Shown: one piece after another, positions 32,901 through 44,121 of the stretch
Position numbering within the stretch: position 1 is the first letter of the stretch
Layout: each line of letters begins with the position of its first letter
NCBI GenBank assembly: GCA_036571765.1
Contig: BROE01000028.1
Location: 1,035,818-1,099,817 of the forward strand
Length of the DNA: 64,000 bases
Direction of reading: 5' to 3'
DNA from: Plecoglossus altivelis
Taxonomy: Eukaryota; Chordata; Actinopteri; Osmeriformes; Plecoglossidae
The notes under the pieces: model-generated
What the model saw: only the letters and a program-made list of their open reading frames with translations
The model's database searches: none
What the model was told of the DNA's origin: nothing
Made by a program: the position numbers and the translations under genes

Positions 32901-35900
32901 CTTGGTTGGAACAGTCCGCGTTTCCGTCACACTCAGGGTTTATCTTGTTGATGCACAACCCCACCGCACACCTGAAGTTCCCGCTGCAGTTCACCGCTGC
33001 CGTGACAACAGAAGACTCGTCATGACAACCAGCGTACATAGCGGAGGGGGAGGAGTTTATAAAAACCTAGTTTTACAGTTCCTGGATGAAGGGTGAGTAT
33101 GTGTGGTAGGATTGATGACAGGTCACAGGAACATGTTTTCGGGTTGTTTGACGGGTGGAGAAGGTTTACTGCACCTGGTACAGGCGGAGCAGCCAACACC
33201 ATCAGAGAGGAGTGTTTCTCCGCTGTCTTGGTAACGGCAGAGGATGGGGGCACGGCCAGGGTCGGGGTCATGGGTGGGGGCAGAGGTGGAGGCAGGGGCG
33301 GGGCCGGGTGCGGGGATGGAGGCAGGGTTGGCGGTGGGGGCGGGGCTGGGGGCGGACCTGGGGCCACGTCAGAGGAGGTCTCACTCAGTATCCAGCTCCT
33401 CAGCTGAGTGACCCTGGAATAAACCCCTGGACGGTTGATCTGGGCACAGCCCACACCCCAGCTCACCACCCCTGCCAGGAAAAACCTGCCTGGAGACTCC
33501 TCACACACCAGAGGACCTCCAGAGTCCCCCTAGTGGACAGGAGGACACACACGGAAAAACACACACACTAGTAAAAACACACACACGGAAACGCACACAT
33601 ATGTAAAAACACATACACACATGTAAACACACACACACACACACACACGTGTAAACACACACACACGTGTAAACGCACAGTATCCTGTTTCTCTCACCTG
33701 GCAGGAGTCTACCTTGCCCTGCAGGAATCCAGCACACATCATGTTCTGTGTGACAGCACCTCGGTACACGCTGGTCTTGTTGCAGACCTTGGAGTCGATG
33801 ACCTTCACCACTGCCTTCTGCAGCGTGCGGGGAACATCACCTGTAACACAGGTAACCATCAGGATAGGTAGAGCTTAGTGGTTAGAGAGTTTGACTCCAG
33901 ATCAGTAGATTCAAACACCCCCTTCACCTGTACATAACTCTGAATCAAAGCTAACATGATACAGGACAAAGCATTAGTTTCATTACCAGGGACATAACCT
34001 TGTTCATCTGTACACGTTTTTGAAACCTGTCACACTGAAGCAGAGGGTAGGATCCTGTCACACTAAAGGAAGACAGGAAGTAGCAGACAGGAAGTAGCAG
34101 ACAGGAAGCAGAGGGTAGGATACTGTCACACTGAAGCAGACAGGAAGTAGCAGACAGGAAGTATAGGGTAGGATCCTGTCACACTAAGGCAGACAGGAAG
34201 TAGCAGACAGGAAGTAGAGGGTAGGATACTGTCACACTGAAGCAGACAGGAAGTAGCAGACAGGAAGTAGAGGGTAGGATACTGTCACACTGAAGCAGAC
34301 AGGAAGTAGCAGACAGGAAGTAGAGAGTAGGATCCTGTCACACTGAAGCATACAGGAAGTAGCAGACAGGAAGTATAGGGTAGGATCCTGTCACACTAAG
34401 GCAGACAGGAAGTAGCAGACAGGAAGTAGAGGGTAGGATACTGTCACACTGAAGCAGACAGGAAGTAGCAGACAGGAAGTATAGGGTAGGATCCTGTCAC
34501 ACTGAAGCACACAGGAAGTAGAGGGTAGGATCCTGTCACACTGAAGCAGACAGGAAGTAGCAGACAGGAAGTATAGGGTAGGATCCTGTCACACTAAAGC
34601 AGACAGGAAGTAGCAGACAGGAAGTAGAGGGTAGGATCCTGTCACACTGAAGCATACAGGAAGTAGCAGACAGGAAGTAGAGGGTAAGATCCTGTCACAC
34701 TAAAGCAGACAGGAAGTAGCAGACAGAAAGTAGAGGGTAGGATCCTGTCACACTGAAGCAGACAGGAAGTAGCAGACATGAAGTAGAGGGTAGGATCCTG
34801 TCACACTGAAGCAGACAGTAAGTAGCAGACAGGAAGTAGAGGGTAGGATCCTGTCACACTGAAGCATACAGGAAGTAGAGGATAGGATCCTGTCACACTA
34901 AAGCAGACAGGAAGTAGCAGACAGGAAGTAGAGGGTAGGATCCTGTCACACTAAAGCAGACAGGAAGTAGCAGACAGGAAGTAGAGGGTAGGATCCTGTC
35001 ACACTGAAGCACACAGGAAGTAGAGGGTAGGATCCTGTCACACTGAAGCAGACAGGAAGTAGCAGACAGGAAGTAGAGGGTAGGATCCTGTCACACTGAA
35101 GCATACAGGAAGTAGAGGATAGGATCCTGTCACACTAAAGCAGACAGGAAGTAGCAGACAGGAAGTAGAGGGTAGGATCCTGTCACACTGAAGCAGACAG
35201 GAAGTAGCAGACAGGAAGTATAGGGTAGGATCCTGTCACACTGAAGCATACAGGAAGTAGCAGACAGGAAGTAGAGGGTAGGATCCTGTCACACTGAAGC
35301 AGACAGGAAGTAGCAGACAGGAAGTAGAGGGTAGGATCCTGTCACACTGAAGTAGACAGGAAGTAGCAGACAGGAAGTAGAGGATAGGATCCTGTCACAC
35401 TGAAGTAGACAGTAAGTAGCAGACAGGAAGTAGAGGGTAGGATCCTGTCACACTGAAGTAGACAGGAAGTAGCAGACATGAAGTAGAGGGTAGGATCCTG
35501 TCACACTGAAGCACACAGGAAGTAGCAGACAGGAAGTAGAGGGTAGGATCCTGTCACACTAAAGCAGACAGGAAGTAGCAGACAGGAAGTAGAGGGTAGG
35601 ATCCTGTCACACTAAAGCAGACAGGAAGTAGCAGACAGGAAGTAGAGGGTAGGATCCTGTCACACTAAAGCAGACAGTAAGTAGCAGACAGAAGCAGACA
35701 GGAAGTAGCAGACATGAAGTAGAGGGTAGGATCCTGTCACACTGAAGCACACAGGAAGTAGAGGGTAGGATCCTGTCACACTAAAGCAGACAGGAAGTAA
35801 CACACAGGAAGTAGAGGGTAGGATCCTGTCACACTGAAGCAGACAGGAAGTAGAGGGTAGGCAGGGTCTCACTGGTGTACTGGTTCAGAGCCCCCCAGCC

Positions 35901-38894
35901 AGACACCACGCAGTTCTTCCCGGGCACAAAGACATGCGAGGCGGCGGGAACGCAGACGGGCTGAACGTGACTGCTGAAGGTCAGGGGCGTCTCCAGCTCC
36001 AGGACCGTCACGTCAAAGTCCGTGGTGGTGGGGTCGTAGCGTGGAGCCACCGTCAGGGACTTGATGTTGACCACGGATGACTGCGCCTGCTCTCCCGACA
36101 CCAGGCTGGCCCCCACCAGCGCCGTCCACACCTTGGGGTCTTTGTCCCTGGAGGGGGAGAGAATGAGAGGACAAGGGAGGGAGGGGAGAGGGAGGGGGGA
36201 GAGAGAGAGAGAGGGAGAGAGGGAGGGGAAGGGGAGAGGACGAGAGAGAGAGACACCCGGACAAATTAAAATTAAACTGACATGTGAAAGGATGCGAGCA
36301 GGGGAGGGGGGAATAGAGCTGGAAATGGGGACCAGAGGGCTAGAGAGGGGGGCTCGAGAGGGGGGACAGAGAGGGGGGCTAGAGACCAGATGGCTAGAGA
36401 GGGGGGCCCAGGTCTCACCTCTCAAAGCAGTGGGCGGCGCTGACCAGCCAGGTGCTGCTGATGATGGAGGCTCCACAGGTGTGTCGTCCATGCAGTCTGA
36501 GACTCACCTGCCAGGGCAACTCCCCCGCACGCGCATCCACCCCCCCCACCACCCTGGTGCCCATGGCTGGGCGGGACCCACAGTCTGGGGGGGGGGTATG
36601 GAGGCAGGGGGAGAGATAAAGAGAGAGAGAGATATGGCGAGAGGGGGAGAGAAGGAGAGGGAGAGGTGCAGAGTGAGAGAGATATGGAGGGAGGGGGAGA
36701 GAGGGAGGGAGGGAGAGGGTGATACATCAACCACTTGATCAGCAGTAAACTGCCCTTCCACTGAGATAACCCTTCAACCTCTGGGGTGTATAACTGAGTC
36801 ACAAAAGGTCAAAGGTCACTCACCGCAGCGGGCCTCGTCTGAGCCGTCTGTGCAGTCAGGGAGAGAGTCACACTCTGGGTTTGTCTTGGTGACACACTCC
36901 CCGTTGTCACAGGTAAAAGTGTTGCTAGGACACCTAGCTGGGGAGGGGGAAGAGGAAGGGCAGAAGAAGGGGAGGAAGAGGAGGGCCAGAAGGAGCAGGA
37001 GGAGGAGGGGCAGGAGAAGGGGAGGGGGATGAGGAGTGCCAGGAGGAGGAGAAGAAGGGGCAGGAGAAGGGGAGGAGGCATCAGATTGAAAGGCTGATAA
37101 ACCTGAAACAGAAACTCTTTACAACATCAGAGGGTTTGAGGACAAACACACACTCACTCATGGCATCTCCAATGGCAAAGAATGACTTCCCATTGGCCCC
37201 TGCAGACAGGAAACAGGAAACACTTAGCACCTTTAGCTGTGCACCAACACACTTTAACAGAGTTTTAAATCGGAAAACCTCTTAAATCTGCAAGTGTGAA
37301 GATGCTGATGAGATCAGCTTGTACTAAAGAGCTGCTCTGAATCATCTCTCTCCTTTCACCTCTGAATTGACACAAATTGCATCAAAAAGTGCACTCAAAT
37401 AATCCTTCGCGATCGTTTCCAACCTCGAGAAAAATAGCGTCTATTTTTACTGTCGCCATGGCTACAGCCCAGATCCTGGAGGATGTGAGGGGGGAGGGAG
37501 GAGGGTTCCAGTACCCAGAAGGGTGATGGCTTTGATCTCCCCAAAGCCTGGCACCTCCAGAGCCTTCCCCTGCAGCATGGTACTCATCCCTGCCCGCAAC
37601 ACGTCCTGGAGGTCAGCGTCTGAATACAGCTGCAACTCAGACACCCTGAACACCAGCCTGAAGGTCACCATCACCTCCTCGTTGATGTTCCTGAGGAGAC
37701 AGGAGGGTCAGAGAGTGGCCATCAGACTGGCTTGACCAGCGCAAATCTTTTGCCTCTCGTGTCTTTCAGAGGATTGTAAACCGCACGCCAACAATGTACT
37801 GAGGATGAACTCCAAAGCACAAAGTGATTTGGTTGTAACCGTGGTCATTTGGACTCACCCATAGGCGATAATATTGCATTCTTCATAGTGATGTGCTATT
37901 ACAGAAACAACAAAGACGTCCCTCATCTGAAAGAAGATGGAACCATTTACTTTGAAGTTTGCTTTTCATTCAGGGGTGTGGAACCCTGGTTCTAGAGGGT
38001 TGCTGTCCAGACAGGTTTAGATGTTTCCCTGCTCCAGCACACCTGATTCCAATAAATGGATTGTTATAAAGCTCTATGGAAGCCTGATAGTGACCTTTCA
38101 TTAGAATCAGGTGTGCTGGAGCAGGGAAACATCTAATCTTGTCAGGACAGCAACCCTCAAGGACCAGGGTTCCACACCCCTGATTCTGACACTTCTACCC
38201 AGAGGGACACCCAGGGGGAATGTGCCACCTCTTGATCTAAAGTCAGATACTCTGACCACTAAGCTGCTCTGTCCCTGCTGTTCAGGGCGTCCCACCTTGG
38301 ACTTGATGATGGCGGAGAGAACAAGGGAATAGGCGGAGTCATCGTCCTGAAGATCTGGAGAGTACTTCAGCCCCTTCAGTTTGACCGTCTCCATGAAGTA
38401 ATGCTCCTCCTGCACCAGGTACGCTAACAGACCAATCACACGCCGTCAGTCAACAACATCCTCCAATCACACGCCGTCAGTCAACAACATCCTCCAATCA
38501 CATGCCGTCAGCCAACAACATCCTCCAATCACACGCCGTCAGCCAACAACATCCTCCAATCACACGTGTTCACATGCAGTGAGTCAACAATCTCCTCCAA
38601 TTGCATACATAAACCTACATAGCATATATATAGCGTTATAATGAGTATTTATCTTCCTAGATGTGAGTACTTTGACATGCTAACTCCAGCATTGTGAAAA
38701 GTCGTAGACGACTTGCAACATAAACTAAACCGCGTCTTTAAAATAGGCCTACGGCTGACAGACTCACAAGCCAAGACGCCAACAATGACTCCGATGATGA
38801 GGAAGACAAGGACGATGGCCACAACAACAACCTTGAAACAAGCTGAGCTGTTATGCTCAGAGGAAGACGGAGTTCCCGCCTTCTTCTCCTCCAT
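29912..38894 (-). CDS. tmprss9: Transmembrane serine protease 9-like (polyserase), 15 coding exons
   Basis: Coding exons in transcript order: 38894-38768, 38423-38296, 37926-37859, 37690-37515, 37199-37158, 36937-36824, 36584-36419, 36147-35873, 33840-33698, 33529-33175, 32996-32883, 32705-32537, 31750-31516, 31363-31227, 30073-29912; about 800 residues. It is a type II membrane protease: cytosolic N-terminus, TM at about 21-42, SEA domain to about 165, LDLa (182-219), S1 domain (TR|VVGG cleavage after Arg229; His270, Asp319, Ser416; Asp410 gives trypsin-like specificity), Pro-rich linker (about 468-508), second LDLa (about 535-570), second S1 domain (QR|IVGG after Arg581; His622, DVALLEL Asp, GDSGGP Ser). 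Both triads look intact. The name rests on domain order and timm13 adjacency. Human TMPRSS9 has three S1 domains, so a related polyserase is possible. The exon 12-13 junction is out of phase and about 25 residues are unaccounted for. Confidence 0.8.
30125..31220 (+). repeat. CT-rich, GA-rich and GT-rich simple repeats (tmprss9 intron 14)
   Basis: Interrupted CTCTCTCTGTCTCTCC at 30125-30415, G and GA runs at 30663-30830, a GGAGAGGAAG purine tract at 30930-31060 and (GT)n with GCGC at 31120-31215. No coding sequence lies between exons 15 and 14. Confidence 0.85.
31770..31995 (+). repeat. GGGAGGGATGGAGGGA purine tract (tmprss9 intron 12)
   Basis: Tandem GGAGG, GGATGGAGG and GGTAGGGATGG units; polypyrimidine on the sense strand immediately upstream of exon 13. 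Confidence 0.85.
32085..32536 (-). repeat. Minisatellite carrying copies of the tmprss9 exon 12 end and 5' splice site
   Basis: On the sense strand the genuine exon 12 ends CACTGTCTCAGGAG|GTACTG at 32537. The intron then repeats CTGTCTCAGGAGGTACTGCA separated by (CA)n: donors recur at 32495, 32454 and 32399, and about five more diverged copies lie at roughly 32313, 32273, 32215, 32162 and 32122. The first period is 41 bases. Translated frames give only Cys/His/Thr runs. Confidence 0.9.
33560..33680 (+). repeat. (CA)n with GTAAACAC units (tmprss9 intron 9)
   Basis: Microsatellite filling most of the 168-base intron between exons 10 and 9. Confidence 0.85.
33865..33960 (+). mobile_element. tRNA-derived SINE head
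   Basis: GAGCTTAGTGGTTAGAGAG fits a pol III A-box and is followed at tRNA-like spacing by AGATTCAAACACC, a decayed B-box. Such heads are typical of fish V-SINE-like elements. It lies about 25 bases upstream of the exon 9 acceptor; the 3' boundary is not visible. Confidence 0.6.
34045..35862 (+). repeat. About 53-bp minisatellite, 1.8 kb, adjoining tmprss9 exon 8
   Basis: About 35 copies of a unit with GGATCCTGTCACACTGAAGC and GACAGGAAGTAGCA, with a shorter variant lacking one GCAGACAGGAAGTA block. It starts about 10 bases after the exon 8 donor at 35872 and fills most of intron 8. Confidence 0.92.
36150..36730 (+). repeat. GA/GGA-rich tracts flanking tmprss9 exon 7
   Basis: Purine tracts at 36152-36255 and 36295-36410 (introns 7 side) and at 36588-36720 (intron 6 side), each close to a splice site of exon 7 or 8. 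A similar GGAGGAGG tract lies at 36938-37080. Confidence 0.8.
37971..38182. mobile_element. Palindromic MITE (non-autonomous DNA transposon), 212 bp
   Basis: Starts CAGGGGTGTGGAACCCTGG and ends CCAGGGTTCCACACCCCTG; the arms are inverted copies for about 80 bases each, including CCCTGCTCCAGCACACCTGATT and its complement. This end sequence is a common dispersed palindrome in teleost genomes, probably hAT-like. No clear target-site duplication was seen. Located in tmprss9 intron 2. Confidence 0.8.
38205..38282 (-). mobile_element. tRNA-derived SINE head fragment
   Basis: On the - strand AGCAGCTTAGTGGTCAGAGT resembles the A-box of the SINE at 33.87 kb. The following GACTTTAGATCAAGAGG matches its anticodon-arm region. 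It sits between the exon 2 donor (38295) and the MITE. Confidence 0.5.
38428..38578 (-). repeat. 31-bp minisatellite abutting the tmprss9 exon 2 acceptor
   Basis: About five units of AATCACACGCCGTCAGTCAA plus CAACATCCTCC. The array ends within about 8 bases of the acceptor AG at 38425-38424. Confidence 0.85.
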
Positions 38895-38915
38895 TCTTGA
38901 CTCACAGCGGCCGCA

Positions 38916-38960
38916 TCAGGTTACTCGTCCCTCCGTCCCAAACACGGCCGCCTCCCTCAT
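38916..38960 (-). CDS. Possible upstream ORF of tmprss9 (14 codons)
   Basis: A predicted acceptor (CTGTTCTCAG) places an AUG at the first base of the exon carrying the main start. The uORF MREAAVFGTEGRVT stops 21 bases before the main AUG at 38894. It depends on the predicted exon start being right. Confidence 0.35.
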   Translation of the reverse strand: MREAAVFGTEGRVT

Positions 38961-39573
38961 CTGAGAACAGGTGGAATCTAAGTCTTGTTTTAAAAGAGTT
39001 GGTAAAACAAAAAAGAACAAAATAATTCGGTCAAACCATGGCCTAGATATCTTTTCCACTTTTAATCTAGATATCAATCATAATCCTGACAATACAAATC
39101 ATGTTTCCGTAAAGGTAGTTTCGCCTGAAGGGCTACATTTAATACCACGACTAGGTATCATTGAAACAAGAATGACGCTTAACAATAACGGGTGCGGCCT
39201 TTCTCATAAGAAAAGACAAGTGTAACATCTTTAAAAGGACACGGTCGAACCATGGAAACAAACTCAATCTCCCAGCTACTGATCCGTAAAGGCATCTTGA
39301 CATTTCCAGACTCTATAAGGGTTGTGTTCTTTGTCTTAGACCAGGCCTACTTCAGATGAAAATAAAAGGACGTTTGTTAACCAGTCTAAAACAAACCGTT
39401 AAAAAGTCATCCGTTGAGATCTTGTTCATTTTAAGGTATGGCAACGTCTATACGCACTGACACTGTCGCGCGTTTCGTCGCATGCGTGAAGATTGTAATT
39501 AACACATTTGTTACACTTCGCAGGCTACAAACGACTAAACTCCCTCCAAAACACGTTAAAAGTTGTTACTTAC

Positions 39574-39720
39574 CGGAATGCGGTCCAATGCTGGCAGTAT
39601 CTTTCTTTAGCAGATGACTGCACACAGAATAGACACATGGAGCGTTTTACCGCAACAAGAGGCGCGCTATTTGTTCCACCTGCCAATGGGCGTACACGCA
39701 AGATCAGAAGACGCTTCGGC
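39574..39720 (-). other. tmprss9: Candidate non-coding first exon of tmprss9
   Basis: A consensus donor CCG|GTAAGT lies at 39573 on the - strand, in repeat-free sequence upstream of the coding start. The 5' end is a guess. A poly(C) run on the + strand at 39740-39758 lies just upstream. Confidence 0.35.
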
Positions 39721-39779
39721 CTCCTAAATATTCTTCAGCCGCCCCCCCCCCCCCCCCCCTCTTCCTCCTCCCAGAAGCG

Positions 39780-41877
39780 CTGATCCAGCAGAACAATCTA
39801 AGAATTTACTACCTGAACCCGCGGTGTACAAAGACTTAAACTGGGTTTAAAATGGTGTTTAACTGTAATGAAATAATCTCAAGAATTAGCATTGTTAAAA
39901 GTACACTGACCCTCCCTTGGGACGATCACAAGGGAAGTTTGTTCAGCAAACGGTAAACAAAAACCTCCATTTATTGAACCACTAAGAAGCTCGTTGTGCG
40001 GTATGTTCGGATGTAAACTTCATCTTCGACTCCTTTGCTTGCAACCTTTAGGTTGTACATGCTCCATTGACACAGTAAAACACTCTGGTTAGCCGGGGGG
40101 GAAGGGTGGGAGGGCCGGGAGGGACGGGGGGACTCCTGGGACTCTATTAGCTGCTGGCTCTGTGCCTTGAACTCACTACTTGTGGCAGATTTCTGGGTTC
40201 TGTTACAGGGATTATAGTCTGTCTCCAGCCTCTCCGATCTGGTTTCTGGGCCTGAAGATAGTGCTGCTGTCCCATCCTGGCTGGATGTTTAGGGGTGGTC
40301 CATTCAGGGACGCAAAGCTCAGCGTATAAGCAGAGCAACACCGAAGTGTGACCACCCATAGCAGTGAATACACTGTTGAATGATGAGAAATATTATCACA
40401 TAATATAATCACATAATATAATCACAACCTGATTCATATTATTGAGGACTTTACTTGAACTGGTGAGATACTTTAAAAAGCTATAACCCTTCAAATTAGA
40501 CTTATATTCATCAATCGAAATGTAATCCATATTATTATAGCGAACATCAATCTACTGGTCTGTTTGTCAAGTTTTCTCATGTGGTGTGATATCGCGAGAC
40601 TCTGTTAACAAAGGAAATGAGTTAGTCTTTCATTATCTTCAGACAAGATTCAGTTTGAGTCACAAGTGTGTCTTTGTACGGTCGCAGACACGCCTGACTG
40701 GACCTCTGCACTCACAGGGTCTCGCAGACTTACTGAGCTAGCAGATGTAGAGGCGCTGACCACAGCGATGGTTATCATCTGGATTCTTTTTCCGGGATGA
40801 AAAGAGCTTTTGAAGCATCCGTTTTCAAGCAGAATTCAAATGTAAGCGGGTGGAATTTGAAGTATTTTCGGTTAACACGGTCGATTCCTGTACAGGACAT
40901 CCTGTAAATGGGTCTCTCTTAAAATATTGACAGTACAGTATTAGCCTCTTAAGATAGCACAACAGAAGACAACTAGAAAGATTCATTCACTTTTTTACCA
41001 CTTTATTAACAAAACACAAAACTTTCAGGATTTATAAAAAACAAAATGGGGACTGGGCCCAAATGCTAAACACATGCAAACAGAACAGGGGTCATGAACC
41101 CCTGCAAGGTGTCTTAACTGACATGGTTTTACGGTAACCCAAGACGACTACATACCCAACAAGCAAACATATCATTAGCAGCTACTTACAGATGGTTATC
41201 TGCATCAATTGTTTGTTTGTGTGCTTGTTTTCAAAGGCGGTGTTTACCTACTCGTTTGAAGACCTAGCTTACTTTGACAGATCAGAGATGATTACCTCCT
41301 TAGGTTAGCTATTTAGCGAATTCGATATAGGTTTACGAGCTAGTTTAGCTTCCTAGCTTCATTGTAACCGGGTTTTCAACGGAATAACCGTTTTTTCGCT
41401 ATTGCTTTGTCAATACATATAAAAACATTACGCATTTTAGTTGAATAAATATTGTTATGCTGACGCCAGAGGGTGTACTACTCACCGCCATTAGGATACT
41501 CTTTCATATTAGCGGGGGTTCAATTATCACCTGTTCGTTTAATCAAACCCGGGCTTACAAGGATACACAAAATAACTTTGTATGGAAAAATTGTAAGGCA
41601 TCTTTATTTAAAATATGACTTGCGATATTCGATTCAAACTCCCAATTGTAAAAAGGTGAACGACGTACTAATTGTAAAGTAATTGTATGTTTTTATTCTC
41701 GAGTTTTCCGCCTTCTCGCGAGCGCTTAAGTTATATTTAGCATCTGTTTTCCAAACTGACCTCATTTAAATGTTTGCAGTTACCGACAGCCAGGCTGGAC
41801 TGAGCTAACTATTAATACCCCTCCGGCTGACTGCAGGAGAGAATTGAGGAGAGTTGTACACGGTGTGTTATGGTTAC
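39780..41877. other. Intergenic, tmprss9 (5') to kelch gene (5')
   Basis: Mostly unique AT-rich sequence. It contains a G-run cluster at 40095-40131. TTTATT near 41000 could be a - strand poly(A) signal, but no exon was recognised with it. The last 200 bases before 41878 presumably hold the kelch-gene promoter and 5' UTR. Confidence 0.5.
40095..40131 (+). other. G-quadruplex-forming motif
   Basis: Seven G-runs of three or more within 37 bases, separated by 1-2 base loops, satisfy the classic G4 pattern on the + strand. Confidence 0.7.
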
Positions 41878-43910
41878 ATGGCCTGCAGTACGGTGCCGGG
41901 AGGTTACGGTTGTTTACCGGAATCCCCACTGAAGCGCGAGGACGACTCATCGTCGGAAGAGGAGCCGGAAGAAGATGCAGTTCCTGACGCGGTTCTGCAG
42001 GTGGAGGCAGAGTCATTCTTCGTGAACCGCGAGCAGCTGGCCCGCCACAGCCCGTACTTCCGCGCCCTCTTCTACGGCGGCGGGAGGGAGAGCGGGAAAC
42101 GTCACGTAGAGCTCAAAGGTGTGGGCGTGACTCAGTTCCAAGTTCTGATGGAGCACGTGCAGACCTCCCGACTTCCTTTGACTCGAGACAACGTCGTGAA
42201 GCTGCTGGAGACAGCAGACTTCCTACATCTGGAGCGAGCCAGGCTGCTATGCTGTAAGTTCCTGGAGAGAGAGCTCCACCTCAGCAACTGTCTGGGCATG
42301 ATGGCTTTCGCCTGGCAGATGTGCTGCCTGGAGCTGTACAGGGCTGCCCGGGAGGTCGCCCTCACCCACCTCCCCGCCCTCGCGTCCGACCAGGACTTCC
42401 TCTTCCTGTCCAAGGACAACGTGGCCGACCTCCTCGCCAGCGATGACCTCAACCTCCCCCGGGAAGACCTAGCCTTGGAGGTGATCCTACGCTGGGTGAC
42501 CTTCGACCCCAGCCGTGAGGATGACTTCCTGGACCTGGTGGGTCTGGTGCGACCTGAGAGCTTGACCCTACCCTACCTCACCGACCTGCTGACCCGACTC
42601 AAGGGCTCTGACCCCCGAGCTAAGCTCCTGTGTAAACTGAACCAGCAATTCCCAGCATGTTGGGCAGCCGGACGCTCACTGCCTCGAACACGGTCCCGGG
42701 AGAACCTTTTCGTCTTGGGAGGACCTCACGATCAAGACCAGCAGCTCCTCTACCGCTTCCACCCTCGCAGCGGACGGTGGCAGAGCTGTTCCCCTCTACA
42801 GAGGAAGAACCTCACCCAGTACTCTGTCGCCGCTGTAGGTAAATGTAGCAGAGGTGAACTGGCAAACGTACTCGTCAGGATAAGTACAGTGTGGTACCGG
42901 TGTGGGCAAAACGAGTGATTCTTGACAAGAAGTGCAACAAACAGATGTGTGTGTTCAGTTGTATTGACATGGAGTGTGTTTAGTCTCTCTCGTGTCTCCC
43001 CCTCAGGGGACAGTGTGGCAGTGACGGGAGGGAACTTCCGTGATGAGATTGTGTGGTACAGTGTGGACTGGGTGAAGTTGTACCGGACCGGGAGCGAGCG
43101 CTGGGAAGACGGCCCAGCCCTGGTGAGATCCAGGCACTCGCACTGCTCTGTGGGGCTGGGACAGGAGCTGTTTGTCCTGGGTGGAAGCATGGACCAGGGC
43201 CCTGTGGCCGACGTGGAGAGGCTGGTGTTGGGGGCCGAGGCCTGGGAGGGGAGGAGCCCCATGGTGGCGGCCGTGGAGAGAGCCGGCTGCGCCGCGTTGG
43301 GTGGATGCGTCTACGTGGCGTGCGGATTGGACGAGTTCGGGGAAGCGTACAGCGGGGTGCAGCGCTATAGGCTGGAGGAGAACCAATGGGATGTGGTGTC
43401 TTACTGTCCTTTCCCAAGGTGGGCTGACTAGATCAGCCACTGTTTAGTTTCTGTTGACACATGGTGTCATACATTGGCTACATAAATAAGTTTCTTATTA
43501 TCGAATCACAATACAAACACCTACACAACAGTTTGTCCATAGAATAACGAATTCTTCAGGTGACTGTAACGCTAATAGCTAACTCTCATTTCTCTTATTC
43601 GTTTAGGTATGATCTTCTGGCGACGGAGCTCAACGGCGCCCTCTACGTGTTCGGAGGCCAAGCGATGCGTCTGGATGTGGAGACGGACGAGTGGACCCTA
43701 CTGGAAGAGGAGTGTCTAGACAGGAAGTTCTTTGGCGGCTGTGCCACTCTGAGCGGGCAGGTGTACCTGCTGGGAGAACGTAAGATGAACACAGCCTTAC
43801 CCAAAATGCTGCTCCTCGACCCGTATATAGACGTTTGCATCCAGGTGGACGACACCCTGCCCTGCCCTGTACCTGTCCGTGGGGCTGTCACTGTACGCAT
43901 GGTCACGTGA
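41878..43910 (+). CDS. BTB-BACK-Kelch protein (kelch-like family), 558 aa
   Basis: Exons 41878-42838, 43007-43418 and 43607-43910 join in phase (1 and 2) with GT-AG borders to give 558 residues. After an acidic N-terminus (SSSEEEPEED, about 24-33) comes a BTB domain (about 37-130; AESFFVNREQLARHSPYFRALF), a BACK domain (about 140-240; NCLGMMAFAWQMCC, DLALEVILRWVTFD), then kelch blades from about 275 (FVLGG twice, CVYVACGLDEF, LYVFGGQ). Proteins of this build usually recruit substrates to Cullin-3 ubiquitin ligases. The blades are irregular and fewer than six are obvious. The AUG at 41878 is chosen because the frame upstream offers only a TTG. I do not recognise the orthologue. It is not KEAP1, KLHL36, KLHL42 or KBTBD13 by remembered sequence. 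Confidence 0.88.
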
Positions 43911-44115
43911 CAGGAAACGCACCTGCTTTCCACTTCCTGATTCCCTCAACACTTCCTGTGTGATGAACGCAGGCATGTTGTGTAACTCTTGTCTTCCTTG
44001 GTTTGCGTGACTTCTACCTATCAGATATTGTATTATAGAGTCCCATGATCTATATTTAATGCTTTTGTCCAGTGTAAGTGCAATGTCTATGAAACAGGCA
44101 TGGATTCAGTCGGTC

Positions 44116-44121
44116 AATAAA
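44116..44121 (+). promoter_or_regulatory. poly(A) signal of the kelch gene
   Basis: AATAAA 206 bases after the stop codon, followed by a T/G-rich segment. Confidence 0.75.

Noticed and set aside
41000..41010. Possible - strand poly(A) signal (TTTATT on +)
   Set aside because: No upstream exon could be recognised on the - strand between 41.0 and 41.9 kb.
41854..41877. Earlier start for the kelch gene
   Set aside because: The upstream codon is TTG, not AUG; the first AUG in frame is at 41878.
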